A program made the translations under genes and the position numbers. A stretch of 64,000 bases of DNA from Aerococcus sanguinicola (GTDB taxonomy: Bacteria; Bacillota; Bacilli; Lactobacillales; Aerococcaceae). The DNA lies in assembly GCF_001543145.1 (NCBI RefSeq), contig NZ_CP014160.1, positions 930,001 through 994,000 of the forward strand, read 5' to 3'. Below the pieces are notes generated by a model that did no database searches, was not told the DNA's origin, and was given only the letters and a program-made list of their open reading frames with translations. Positions 44,647-59,002 of this stretch are shown here, piece by piece; positions within the stretch are counted from its first letter, which is position 1; every line of letters starts with the position of its first letter.

Positions 44647-46031
44647 ATCTTGGAAAGAAGCTGAAAGTATTCAAAGTTGGTCTCGTATTGAGCTTGTTGT
44701 GGACGGTCTTGACGCCTAGTCTGGTACTGGCTGAGGACCAGGGAACAAGTTTGGATGATTTTTCGAGCCAACTCGCAGCCCAATTGAACTTAGAAGTTGA
44801 CCAAGCAGCAGCCATGGACCAAGCGACTGGCCAGGCCCTCTTCCGCTACCAGGATGATAACTTGCACGGGATTGCTTCCTTGACCAAGTTGCTGAGCTTG
44901 TATGTGGTTTACGATGCCATCAAGGCTGGTCAATTAGATTTCGATACCAAGATTCCCGTCTCTGAAGGGGTGGCTGAACTCTCCCGCCTCCCCAACTTAT
45001 CTAATGTCCCTCTGGATGCGTCAACGGACTATTACACTGCCGGCGACCTGATCGATGCCACCTTGATTTATTCAGCTAATTCAGCCATTGTGGCCCTGGC
45101 CCAATATGTGGCAGGGGACGAGGCGACTTTTGTGGAACAGATGGGCGATAAGTTGGAGTCCTTGGGGATTACAGACTATCAGCTCTATACGGCCTCGGGA
45201 CTTGATGGCAAGTACCAGACCACTAATGGTGACCAGTACACCAGCCAGGATGAAAACCAGATGCGGGGGATTGACCTCTTGCGGATGACCCAGCACTTAT
45301 TGAAAGACTATCCCGATATTCTCAAACGCTCGGCCGTTTCCGTTAAGGACTTCCAAGTTAACCCAGAGACGACTTTTCGAATGGTGAACTTCAATGAGTT
45401 TCTCCCGGGACTGGCTTATGGACGCGAAGATGTCTTGGGCTTGAAGACTGGGACGGAAGACTTGGCTGGAGCTTGCATCCTGATTGTTAGCCGGATCAAC
45501 GACCGTCCAGTCTTGCTTTTGACCCTGGGAGCGAGCGATAATGAGGCCCGCTACCGGGAAACTAACAAGTTATTGAACGGTCTGCAGGACAATCTAGCTT
45601 GGACCCTCGTCCACCAAAAAGGGGAAGTCTTCGCTAGCCGGGACCATGTGGATGTCTACCAAGGCCGCCAAGACCAGGTGGATCTGCTCTACCAGGATAA
45701 TTCAGCTGCCTTCTTGCCTCAAGGAATCGATTGGGGCCAAGAAAAGGTGGAATCTTATAGCGATAATTGGCGGTATACCCCCCAAGGGACCCTGCAAGTG
45801 AAGGCTCCGCTCGATCCTAGCCAGGCCGTTAACCAGGTGACCATCCACCTGCCCTTCCTTAAAGATGTGGAGGGCCAGGATATGGCCTTGACCAATGCCA
45901 TTGTGCCGAGTGAAGAAGTGGAAAGTCTGAGCCCCATTGTCCGGGTGACCCGGCGCATGTCCCAGTTGATTGAATCCCTGGTGGACCAGGTGGAAGACTG
46001 GCTCGATACGCAAATTGCAAAGACAAATTGA
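44643..46031 (+). CDS. D-alanyl-D-alanine carboxypeptidase (DacA/PBP5-like, DdcY-like by context)
   Basis: 462 aa secreted penicillin-binding protein that removes the terminal D-Ala of peptidoglycan stems. The signal peptide is about residues 1-30 (LVLA/ED). The serine motifs are SLTK (S79-K82), SAN (144-146) and KTG (268-270). A C-terminal beta domain ends with an amphipathic helix (RMSQLIESLVDQVEDWLD) likely to anchor it to the membrane. Coupled to the VanS-like kinase gene, it is probably the main target of that system. Confidence 0.93.
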   Translation: MNLGKKLKVFKVGLVLSLLWTVLTPSLVLAEDQGTSLDDFSSQLAAQLNLEVDQAAAMDQATGQALFRYQDDNLHGIASLTKLLSLYVVYDAIKAGQLDFDTKIPVSEGVAELSRLPNLSNVPLDASTDYYTAGDLIDATLIYSANSAIVALAQYVAGDEATFVEQMGDKLESLGITDYQLYTASGLDGKYQTTNGDQYTSQDENQMRGIDLLRMTQHLLKDYPDILKRSAVSVKDFQVNPETTFRMVNFNEFLPGLAYGREDVLGLKTGTEDLAGACILIVSRINDRPVLLLTLGASDNEARYRETNKLLNGLQDNLAWTLVHQKGEVFASRDHVDVYQGRQDQVDLLYQDNSAAFLPQGIDWGQEKVESYSDNWRYTPQGTLQVKAPLDPSQAVNQVTIHLPFLKDVEGQDMALTNAIVPSEEVESLSPIVRVTRRMSQLIESLVDQVEDWLDTQIAKTN

Positions 46032-46056
46032 CATTTATTAAGAGAAAGATTATAAT
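46028..46056 (+). promoter_or_regulatory. serS promoter
   Basis: TTGACA (46028-46033) and TATAAT (46051-46056) are separated by 17 bp, immediately before the T-box leader. TTGACA overlaps the stop codon of the carboxypeptidase gene. Confidence 0.85.
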
Positions 46057-46062
46057 AGCATT

Positions 46063-47663
<1,601 letters not shown>

Positions 47664-47685
47664 AAACTGAGTAATCAAACAAGTG

Positions 47686-47722
47686 AGAAGAGGTTGGGAC
47701 AAAAGCCCCGGCCTCTTTTGTC
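47686..47722 (+). terminator. serS terminator
   Basis: AAGAGGTTGGGAC pairs imperfectly with GCCCCGGCCTCTT, followed by TTTTG. This is a common terminator form in Lactobacillales. Confidence 0.7.
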
Positions 47723-47799
47723 ATTTAAGACCTAGAAGTAGGTGAACGACCGAAAAGCTGTTACAATAGAAGTAAGTTAGCAAAGGAAGGTGATGCGAT

Positions 47800-48318
47800 A
47801 TGGCAGAAAAGAAAGCTATTTTTGCAGGGGGATGTTTTTGGTGTATGGTCCAACCCTTCGACCAATATCCTGGTATTATTTCGGTTGTATCGGGTTATAC
47901 TGGTGGACATGTGCCCAATCCAACTTATCAGGAAGTCTGCCGGGGCAATACCGGCCACACAGAAGCTGTCGAAATTACTTACGACCCTGATGTAATTTCT
48001 TATGAAGACTTACTGAAGATTTACTGGCAACAGACAGACCCAACGGATGCTATGGGTCAATTCGTTGACCGGGGAGATTCTTACCGGCCAGTGATCTTTT
48101 ATGCGGATGAAGAGCAGAAGCAAGCAGCATTTGATTCTAAAGCGGCACTCGAAGCCAGCGGACGTTTCGACGATCCGATTGTGACTCAGATTGAACCCGC
48201 CCAAACCTTTTATCCAGCAGAAGACTACCACCAAGATTTCTATAAGAAGAATCCCGAACACTACCAACGCTACCGTCGAGGCTCCGGCCGCCAAAGCTTT
48301 ATCGACGAAAACTGGTAG
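47800..48318 (+). CDS. msrA: Peptide-methionine (S)-S-oxide reductase MsrA
   Basis: 172 aa. Reduces methionine-S-sulfoxide in oxidised proteins. The active-site motif is FAGGCFWC (catalytic Cys12, further Cys15), with [26 protein letters not shown] and [14 protein letters not shown], all family hallmarks. Monocistronic with its own terminator (48332-48372). Confidence 0.97.
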   Translation: MAEKKAIFAGGCFWCMVQPFDQYPGIISVVSGYTGGHVPNPTYQEVCRGNTGHTEAVEITYDPDVISYEDLLKIYWQQTDPTDAMGQFVDRGDSYRPVIFYADEEQKQAAFDSKAALEASGRFDDPIVTQIEPAQTFYPAEDYHQDFYKKNPEHYQRYRRGSGRQSFIDENW

Positions 48319-48331
48319 GAGATCGAGTAAA

Positions 48332-48374
48332 GAGTGACAAAAGCTGCTAACTGGGCTTTTGTCACTTTTTTTAT
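48332..48374 (+). terminator. msrA terminator
   Basis: GTGACAAAAGC pairs with CTTTTGTCAC, followed by seven T. Confidence 0.85.
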
Positions 48375-48402
48375 TTTTTCCAAGTAAAATTAAGAAAAAG
48401 AC

Positions 48403-48592
48403 TTTACAAAGATCTAGAAAGGTGATAATATATTTCTTGTCCTCAAAAAGGCCGTAAGCAAAATAAATATTTTTTGAAAAAGCCTTGACGAAGACCTACG
48501 AGAAATGCTATGCTATAAAAGTTGTTTCTCAAGTAAACAAAAAAAGAATTTTAAAAAAAGTTCTTGACATTTCGTTCTCGATGAGATATCAT
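48403..48592 (+). promoter_or_regulatory. Tandem promoters of the rRNA operon
   Basis: Three sigma-A-type pairs. TTTACA 48403-48408 with TAATAT 48426-48431 (17 bp). TTGACG 48485-48490 with TATGCT 48509-48514 (18 bp). TTGACA 48564-48569 with TATCAT 48587-48592 (17 bp). Tandem promoters are typical of growth-rate-controlled rRNA operons. The 48319-48766 stretch otherwise holds only leader sequence. Confidence 0.75.
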
Positions 48593-48766
48593 TAAATAGT
48601 TGTCTCAAAGAGAGACGAGATAGACCTTTGAAAACTGAACAAAGAAGACGAACCAATTGTGTAGGGCATCAACCTCGAGTTGATGAACCAACAATTCAAA
48701 CAATAAATAGTTGAGCAAACAACTATAAAAAGTCAGCAATAACGAGCTTATCAAAGCTCATGAATC

Positions 48767-50326
<1,560 letters not shown>

Positions 50327-50394
50327 AACGGAATACACAATCGTCACTTTGTTCAGTTTTGAGAGGCCTATCTCAAGCGAAATGGAAAGTAACC

Positions 50395-50468
<74 letters not shown>

Positions 50469-50490
50469 TTAATTAAATAAAAAATCCTAT

Positions 50491-50562
50491 GGGGATTAGC
50501 TCAGCTGGGAGAGCGCCTGCTTTGCACGCAGGAGGTCAGCGGTTCGATCCCGCTATTCTCCA
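50491..50562 (+). tRNA. tRNA-Ala (UGC), 72 nt with a one-base-short 5' acceptor strand
   Basis: Anticodon TGC in CTTTGCACG, and normal D, anticodon and T arms. The 5' strand reads GGGGAT-TA-GCTC, leaving six bases before the invariant U8-A9. The 3' strand ATTCTCC would pair fully with GGGGAAT, so one A appears to be missing. It may be an assembly error in an A-run or a real weakened acceptor stem. Confidence 0.9.
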
Positions 50563-50735
50563 TAGCAACCCAATGTGGTTGCAACTTGTTCTTTGAAAAC
50601 TGAATACTGCAAGTAATAACCATATTTTTAACTGTGACCACCAGGAAGCAGTTAAGGATATAAACCAATTTTACCAAGAGTAAAAAACCGAAAGAGTTTA
50701 ATTAAACTTTTCGCACATCATACAACTTAACCAAC

Positions 50736-53641
<2,906 letters not shown>

Positions 53642-53723
53642 AGGATAAGATTGTATGAGTGGTTGGGTAATTACGAGCAGATTCAGTTTTGAGAGAACAA
53701 GCTTTTCTCAATTAAATAGAAAT

Positions 53724-53842
53724 TGTGCGGTGGTAATGGCAAGAAGGTCACACCTGTTCCCATGCCGAACACAGCAGTTAAGCTTCTTAGCGCCGAATGT
53801 AGTTGGGGGTTGCCCCCTGTGAGACTAGGACGCTGCCGCGCA
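53724..53842 (+). rRNA. rrf: 5S ribosomal RNA
   Basis: TGTGCGG..CCGCGCA terminal stem, CCCATGCCGAACACAG core, about 119 nt. Confidence 0.95.
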
Positions 53843-53851
53843 GTTCATTAT

Positions 53852-53925
53852 TCCGCAATAGCTCAGTTGGTAGTAGCGCTTGACTGTTAATCAAGATGTC
53901 GTAGGTTCGAGTCCTACTTGCGGAG
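53852..53925 (+). tRNA. tRNA-Asn (GUU)
   Basis: TCCGCAA/TTGCGGA acceptor stem, anticodon GTT in GACTGTTAATC, T-loop GGTTCGAGTCC. Confidence 0.97.
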
Positions 53926-53942
53926 TTTTTCTTTTATAGCTT

Positions 53943-54015
53943 GCTGCAGTAGCTCAGTCGGTAGAGCGTCGCCTTGGTAAGGCGGAGGTCGTGGGTTCAA
54001 ATCCCATCTGTAGCT
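53943..54015 (+). tRNA. tRNA-Thr (GGU)
   Basis: GCTGCAG/CTGTAGC acceptor stem, anticodon GGT in CCTTGGTAAGG, T-loop GGTTCAAATCC. Followed by the operon terminator. Confidence 0.95.
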
Positions 54016-54021
54016 TCATTT

Positions 54022-54052
54022 AGGGGGCCTAGTTCAAACTAGGTCTTTTTTC
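54022..54052 (+). terminator. rRNA-tRNA operon terminator
   Basis: GGCCTAGTT pairs with AACTAGGTC across a short loop, followed by six T. Confidence 0.8.
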
Positions 54053-54148
54053 TTGCTTTATTGCTTAGTTTAAGCGGTCATGTTCGCAATTTGTTTTTTT
54101 ATTTGATAGACTAAATTAGAATGGATAACTTAATATAAGGAGATTATT

Positions 54149-55504
54149 ATGGAAATTATTGGATTTATTGGCGTTTTAGCCGCCATCTGTTTGATTATCC
54201 TCTTTTCAGCTAAGGGGCTCAATATATTAATCGGAGCTCCTCTAGCGACAATGGTAGTCTTAGTAACGAATCGCATGAATGTACTGGAATGGATGCTCAG
54301 TCCTGAGCAGTCTTACCTGGCTTCAGTGGGTAATTTCTTTGTCAGTATGTTCGCACTGTTTATCTTGGGGACGATTCTGTCGCAGTACATGCAGGATTCC
54401 CATGCGACGACCTCGATTGCGCGGACGGTCTTAAAGATTGTGGGCCGGGATAAACCTTTTAATGCCCTCTTTGCCCTCGCTGTCATTGGGCTCTTGATTT
54501 CTTATGGGGGGATCAACTCGGTGATTGTTTACTTCGCGATTATTCCCATTGCTCACTCGGTCTTTAAGGAACTGGATATTAATTGGCGCTTGATCTGTAT
54601 CCCTGTCTTCTTAGGGGTGGCGTCAATTACGATGACCATGCTGCCAGGGACCCCTTCACCAACCAATGTTATCCCAGCAGAAGCTCTGGGCACATCAATG
54701 ACGGCTGGGAAATTGCTCGGTTTCGGGGCGTCGATTGTGGCCTTTATTTATGGGGTGGCCTACATGAAATTCCGCTTGGACAAGAGTTTAGCTAATGGTG
54801 AGACCTTCTATTCTTACCTCGAGGATACGGACCAAGAGCTGCCAGACCCTGATGAGTCCGACCTGGATGAAGAGGAAGTGGCTGAGGAAGATATACCACC
54901 TTTCTTCTTGAGTATCTTGCCGATGTTGGTCTTGATTGGGATTATCTTTATGTTTAGTGAAGTGACTAATATTGTTGTCATTGCCCTCCTAGTAGCTGTT
55001 TTACTCTGTGCTATTTTCTTCAGAAAATATTTGAATTCTTCGGATAAGGAACTCTTGAATGAGGGGGCAGCTGATGCTGTAATGCCAACCCTAGCCATGG
55101 GGAGTACAGTGGCATTCGGGACGGTCTTGATTGAGTCGACAGGCTTTAACTTCATTGTGACCTTCTTAAACAGTGTCCTTGCCAACCCAGTCTTACGCTT
55201 GACCATCGTGTCCGTTGCCTTGGGGGCTATTACTGGTTCTTCTTCAGGGACAGTGGGGATCTTAGTCAATACGATGGCACCAGAGATTATTGCTGAGGGG
55301 GTTGACCCTGTTGTCGTTCACCGGATCTCAGGTGTGGCATCTTCAATCTTTGCTCTCCTTCCCCATGCCGGAGCCTACATTACCTTTAGCTCTCTAACAC
55401 ATCTGCCTCAGAAGTCGACTTATCGTGATTCCTTCGCGATTGTCGGTGGCTGTCACTTCGTTGCTTTAATTACCATGTTAGTGATCACTTACTTCTTTTA
55501 TTAA
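54149..55504 (+). CDS. GntP-family permease (gluconate/citrate/organic acid type)
   Basis: 451 aa, about 12-13 hydrophobic helices. Family-like blocks are FFVSMFALFILGTILSQYM, GGINSVIVYFAIIPIAHSVF, LPGTPSPTNVIPAE and ITGSSSGTVGILVNTMAP. An acidic cytoplasmic loop (about residues 220-250) separates the halves. AAGGAG precedes the ATG. It is not next to gluconate genes, so the substrate is open. Own terminator at about 55538-55572. Confidence 0.88.
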   Translation: MEIIGFIGVLAAICLIILFSAKGLNILIGAPLATMVVLVTNRMNVLEWMLSPEQSYLASVGNFFVSMFALFILGTILSQYMQDSHATTSIARTVLKIVGRDKPFNALFALAVIGLLISYGGINSVIVYFAIIPIAHSVFKELDINWRLICIPVFLGVASITMTMLPGTPSPTNVIPAEALGTSMTAGKLLGFGASIVAFIYGVAYMKFRLDKSLANGETFYSYLEDTDQELPDPDESDLDEEEVAEEDIPPFFLSILPMLVLIGIIFMFSEVTNIVVIALLVAVLLCAIFFRKYLNSSDKELLNEGAADAVMPTLAMGSTVAFGTVLIESTGFNFIVTFLNSVLANPVLRLTIVSVALGAITGSSSGTVGILVNTMAPEIIAEGVDPVVVHRISGVASSIFALLPHAGAYITFSSLTHLPQKSTYRDSFAIVGGCHFVALITMLVITYFFY

Positions 55505-55537
55505 AATTAGCCGGCAATCTTTGTCATTGCCTACCTG

Positions 55538-55573
55538 CACCCTAGCTTATGTCGTGAGCTGGGGTGTTTTTGA
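55538..55573 (+). terminator. Terminator after the GntP-family gene
   Basis: CACCCTAGCT faces AGCTGGGGTG around TATGTCGTG, followed by TTTTT. Confidence 0.75.
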
Positions 55574-55594
55574 TTATGATCAAGTTGGAAAATA

Positions 55595-55644
55595 ATTGAT
55601 CGCTTTTAGCGAACACAGGTGTTCTCTTATTGATCGCTTTTAGC
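55595..55644 (+). promoter_or_regulatory. Operator-like module: 16-bp direct repeats flanking a perfect palindrome
   Basis: ATTGATCGCTTTTAGC occurs at 55595-55610 and again at 55629-55644 (34 bp apart). Between them is the perfect palindrome GAACACAGGTGTTC with two central bases (55611-55624). It lies about 55 bp upstream of the trans-sulfuration gene start and is probably a binding site for a regulator of sulfur amino acid metabolism. Confidence 0.55.
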
Positions 55645-55698
55645 TAAGGATTCCATGCTATGATGAATGATATATATAGAGAACAGGGGCAGATAAAT

Positions 55699-56793
55699 AT
55701 GAAACACGTTGAAACGATTTTGGCGCAGTTAGGTAACCACAGCGATCCGCGGACAGGGGCAATTAATACACCAATCTATCTCAGTACAGCTTATGCCCAC
55801 CCACACTTGGGGGAATCGACGGGTTATGACTATGTGCGCACCGCTAATCCGACTAGAGATGTCTTGCAGGCAGGAATTGCAGAGCTCGAAGGGGGCAAAT
55901 ATGGCTTCGCAACGGCTTCAGGGATGGCAGCTATCCAGTTAGTCCTGGAAGGTCTCTTAAAGGCTGGCGACCGGATTGTTACCCTCCAAGATCTCTATGG
56001 GGGGGCCTACCGTTACTTCCACCACATGGAAGAATTAGGGGTCTACCAATTTGAATACTGTTTGGACCAGGAAGCTTTGGAGGCTGCCTTGAAGGAAGAG
56101 ACAGCCATGGTCTTTATTGAAACCCCCACTAACCCCTTGATGGTAGAATTTGATATTGAAGCCATTGCTGATTTGGCCAAGGCAGCGGGCGCGCTCTTAG
56201 TGGTCGACAATACCTTCTATACACCGATTATCCAACGGCCTCTGGAACTTGGAGCAGATGTTGTTGTACATTCGGCTACTAAATACTTGGCTGGCCACAA
56301 TGATGTTCTAGCTGGCTTGGTGGTCTGTTCGCGCGATGACCTCGGAGAAAAATTAGACTTCCAATTGAACACAACGGGCTCGACCTTGAGTGTCTTTGAT
56401 TCTTGGTTAGTGATCCGGGGCTTGAAGACTTTGGCGCTTCGCTTCAAGCAGCATGAGAAGAATGCGCGGGCTATTGTGGACTACCTGAAGGAAGAGCCCC
56501 TAGTGACAGCCGTGAATTATCCTGGCCGTGGGGGGATGTTGTCCTTTGCTATTAAGGATACGGAATTGATCAGTGACTTCCTCCAGGCCCTAGATATTAT
56601 TACCTTTGCGGAGAGCTTGGGTGGGGTGGAGAGTTTGATTACCTATCCTAAGACCCAGACCCATGCGGATATTCCTGAAGAGGTCCGGCTCTCTTATGGT
56701 TTGACCGATGAAATTTTACGGATTTCGACGGGGATTGAATTTGCTGAAGACTTGGTCGCAGACCTCAAGCAAGCTTTTGATGCTGTGCGTTAA
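55699..56793 (+). CDS. PLP-dependent trans-sulfuration enzyme (cystathionine gamma/beta-lyase, MetC/MccB type)
   Basis: 364 aa from ATG 55699; a start at 55660 adds 13 residues and overlaps a TATGAT -10-like box. Cys/Met-metabolism PLP family: the substrate region YDYVRTANPTRDVLQAGIAELEGGKYGFATASGMAAI, PLP Lys in VVHSATKYLAGHNDVLAG, and LSYGLTDEILRISTGIE near the end. It could be cystathionine lyase or methionine gamma-lyase-like. Preceded by an operator-like module. Confidence 0.93.
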   Translation: MKHVETILAQLGNHSDPRTGAINTPIYLSTAYAHPHLGESTGYDYVRTANPTRDVLQAGIAELEGGKYGFATASGMAAIQLVLEGLLKAGDRIVTLQDLYGGAYRYFHHMEELGVYQFEYCLDQEALEAALKEETAMVFIETPTNPLMVEFDIEAIADLAKAAGALLVVDNTFYTPIIQRPLELGADVVVHSATKYLAGHNDVLAGLVVCSRDDLGEKLDFQLNTTGSTLSVFDSWLVIRGLKTLALRFKQHEKNARAIVDYLKEEPLVTAVNYPGRGGMLSFAIKDTELISDFLQALDIITFAESLGGVESLITYPKTQTHADIPEEVRLSYGLTDEILRISTGIEFAEDLVADLKQAFDAVR

Positions 56794-56805
56794 CTTGCTA
56801 GCCAA

Positions 56806-56850
56806 GTAAAAAGGAAGTCAGAGCGGATGGCTCTAGGCTTCCTTTTTCTA
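56806..56850. terminator. Bidirectional terminator
   Basis: AAAAAGGAAG..AGAGC and GCTCT..CTTCCTTTTT form a stem shared by converging genes. Confidence 0.8.
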
Positions 56851-56853
56851 TTA

Positions 56854-57456
56854 TTATAGGTCTTTTTGCTGGTAGTATTTGATGGATAGGAAGAGGGAGA
56901 GGCCCCAGAGACAAGTGCAGATGAGGTAAAAGGCCATCAGCAAGCTTGTGGTGGAGAGGGATTGGAGCCAGATGATAACCTGCCTACCGCCGTCGAATGT
57001 TTTCATGAGCCAGGGGCCGATGGTGAAGCTAGCGAACCAGATGACCATAAAAATCAGCAGGGAGATCCGGCGCCCTAGGAAGAGATGGAGGGGGAAGAAG
57101 AGGGCCACGACGAGCAAGCTCAAGAAGAAATAGAAGACGGCTTGGCTGAAAGGATAAGTGGGGGTCAGGAAATTTAGAGCATAGCCAATCAAGAGGAGAG
57201 CGGTCGTCGAAGCCATGGCGAAGAGGTAGTGGGCCAGGACATACTGGCTACGGCTGACCGGCAGGGAGTTGTAGAAGACTTGGTCACTGGCGTTCTCAGT
57301 GGACAGGCACATGATCGCGCCATAGAGACTGATAAAGGGAAAGAAAGAGGCAGACTTGTCTTCGCTTAAAGTAAAGGTGAAGAAACAAGCGATGAGGAGT
57401 AAGACAGCTAAGAACTTCCAAGACTGGAGCCAGTCCTTATAAATCAGTGCTTTCAT
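56854..57456 (-). CDS. ABC-2 type permease subunit
   Basis: 200 aa, six hydrophobic helices, starting MKALIYKDWLQSWKFL, a typical ABC-2 N-terminus. The motif YNSLPVSRSQYVLAHYL is typical of small ABC-2 permeases that partner YtrB/BcrA-like ATPases. It overlaps the ATPase gene by 20 nt. Third gene of the GntR-ATPase-permease operon; substrate unknown, probably a cell-envelope-active compound or lipid by analogy with YtrABC. Confidence 0.85.
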   Translation of the reverse strand: MKALIYKDWLQSWKFLAVLLLIACFFTFTLSEDKSASFFPFISLYGAIMCLSTENASDQVFYNSLPVSRSQYVLAHYLFAMASTTALLLIGYALNFLTPTYPFSQAVFYFFLSLLVVALFFPLHLFLGRRISLLIFMVIWFASFTIGPWLMKTFDGGRQVIIWLQSLSTTSLLMAFYLICTCLWGLSLFLSIKYYQQKDL

Positions 57457-58321
57457 GAGAATCTCCTTTCACTGTGTGGTACATGATATCTTCTAAGCTA
57501 GCCCTTTCAATCATTAGCGCCTGCCCGTAGTTTTCTTTTAGCGCCTGCGTATCTTGACTGAGGGCTTTGAAGCCGTGGGGACTGGTCTGGATGCCTTCTA
57601 GGAGTGCTACTATTTCTGGGTCTTCCAAGAGCTCAACAGGCCCCTTAACCAAGCGGTAACGGTCTCTAAGGTCGAGCGTCGAGGCATTAAAGACGACTTG
57701 CCCCTGGTCGATAAAGATGATGTAGTCAGCAATCTGCTCGAGCTCTTGGGTATTATGGCTGGAGATCAGAATGCTTGTCTCCCCGTCCAGCATTTCTTCC
57801 TGGAGCAGGTCTAGGATTTCTCGGCGCACAATCGGGTCTAAGCCTGAACTTGGCTCATCGAGAATAATTAAGTGGGCATGGTGGGAGAGGGCAATGGCTA
57901 GGGCCAGCTTGAATTTCATCCCCGTCGAGAAATCCTTGATCTTCTGGTCGACGGAAAGGCCGAACTGGTCACAATAGCGCGAAAAAAGGCCTGTGTCCCA
58001 TTGACTGTAGGCCTTTTTGACAATATTCTCTAATTGTTTGATCTTGAAATTCTCAGGGATAGGGTTTTCAGCATAGACAAAACCAATCTGGTCTTTAATG
58101 GTAATGGCGTCTTGATCCATGGACCGGCCGAGAACTCGGATAGCCCCTTGGTCGGCATGGATGAGTCCCATGATTAATTGCATGGTGGTGGTTTTCCCTG
58201 AACCATTAGGGCCAATGAAACCTGTAATATAACCCTTAGGAATAGCTAAATCAAGCTTACCCAGCTGGAAAGATGGATAGGCCTTAGTCACCCCGTCTAA
58301 ACGAATGGCTTGGTCTGTCAT
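57437..58321 (-). CDS. ABC transporter ATPase (YtrB/BcrA-like)
   Basis: 294 aa. Walker A is GPNGSGKTTTMQL, the Q-loop FVYAENP, the signature DFSTGMKFKLALAIAL, Walker B LIILDEPSSGLDP, and the switch ISSHNTQELEQ. The C-terminal domain is about 80 aa. It overlaps the regulator gene by 4 nt and the permease by 20 nt, so all three are one operon. Confidence 0.92.
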   Translation of the reverse strand: MTDQAIRLDGVTKAYPSFQLGKLDLAIPKGYITGFIGPNGSGKTTTMQLIMGLIHADQGAIRVLGRSMDQDAITIKDQIGFVYAENPIPENFKIKQLENIVKKAYSQWDTGLFSRYCDQFGLSVDQKIKDFSTGMKFKLALAIALSHHAHLIILDEPSSGLDPIVRREILDLLQEEMLDGETSILISSHNTQELEQIADYIIFIDQGQVVFNASTLDLRDRYRLVKGPVELLEDPEIVALLEGIQTSPHGFKALSQDTQALKENYGQALMIERASLEDIMYHTVKGDSHESTDL

Positions 58322-58704
58322 GATGACGATTCCTCCTCTTCAAAAAGTGACTGTAGTAACTGATAAAGGTCCTTGGCGTTGAGGTCTAGCTTGCGCGCGG
58401 TACGGACCGCCTCCTGCAAGTAATGGTCTAATTTCAAGCGCTCTTGTTCCTGTAAGAAGTCCACATTCAAGTGGGCGACAAAGGTTCCCTTGCCTGGTAT
58501 GGATTGGACGAAGCCCGCTTGTTCGAGCTCTTCGTAGGCCCGCTTGGTAGTAATAATCGACACATTGAGGTCACGGGCAAGTTGCCTTAAGGAGGGCAGT
58601 TGCTGGCCTGGTGTCAGGCTGCCCTTGAGGATTTGTCCTTGGATTTCTTGGATAATTTGTTCGTAAATTGGTTGGTCACTGGATGACGACAATAAAATAT
58701 GCAT
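58318..58704 (-). CDS. GntR-family (YtrA subfamily) transcriptional regulator
   Basis: 128 aa from ATG 58704 (GGGAG upstream). N-terminal GntR winged helix: PIYEQIIQEIQGQILKGSLTPGQQLPSLRQLARDLNVS, TKRAYEELEQAGF and PGKGTFVA. The effector domain is the short C-terminal helix type of YtrA, with no large ligand domain. It likely represses its own operon through the AT-rich palindrome at the promoter. Confidence 0.92.
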   Translation of the reverse strand: MHILLSSSSDQPIYEQIIQEIQGQILKGSLTPGQQLPSLRQLARDLNVSIITTKRAYEELEQAGFVQSIPGKGTFVAHLNVDFLQEQERLKLDHYLQEAVRTARKLDLNAKDLYQLLQSLFEEEESSS

Positions 58705-58718
58705 AAAATCTCCCACTC

Positions 58719-58771
58719 ATATCGTATATATACGGTATATACAGTATAGGTGAAATTTCTCGAGAAGTCAA
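58719..58771 (-). promoter_or_regulatory. Promoter and YtrA-type operator of the GntR-ABC operon
   Basis: On the minus strand TTGACT (plus 58766-58771), 17 bp, TATACT (plus 58743-58748). Immediately downstream the sequence TGTATATACCGTATATATACG (plus about 58724-58744) contains overlapping TATA-rich palindromes (CGTATATATACG), well placed for repression. Confidence 0.65.
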
Positions 58772-58775
58772 AGCA

Positions 58776-58818
58776 AAAGCCAGCAGAAAGTGATGGATGC
58801 TCTGCTGGCTTTTAAAAC
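58776..58818 (+). terminator. Terminator-like hairpin
   Basis: AAAGCCAGCAGA pairs with TCTGCTGGCTTTT. Direction is unclear, as no plus-strand gene lies just upstream. Confidence 0.5.
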
Positions 58819-58897
58819 TTTTTTATGCTTTTCTGAGAAATGACTGAGACAAAGATTCCGATCTCTTTTTAAATAGCAAATATTTTTCAAAAACCTG

Positions 58898-59002
58898 TTC
58901 CAAAAGTCAGACCTGACATCCACTTCACGAACTATGTCCAAACGTTGATCAACGCTTGGACATAGTTCGCTCCAGTGGTTCAGGCCTGATCGACTTTTGT
59001 CA
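58898..59002. repeat. Long imperfect palindrome
   Basis: The left side runs AAAAGTC, CAGACCTGA, CCACT, CGAACTATGTCCAA; the right side is the inverse, TTGGACATAGTTCG, AGTGG, TCAGGCCTG, GACTTTT. The loop ACGTTGATCAACGCT is itself palindromic. It resembles R1/R2 in scale but not in sequence. It overlaps the 3' end of the RHH gene. Confidence 0.7.

Noticed and set aside
42769..46031. Glycopeptide-resistance (van) cluster
   Set aside because: Only regulator, kinase and D,D-carboxypeptidase are present; no D-Ala-D-Lac ligase, dehydrogenase or dipeptidase.
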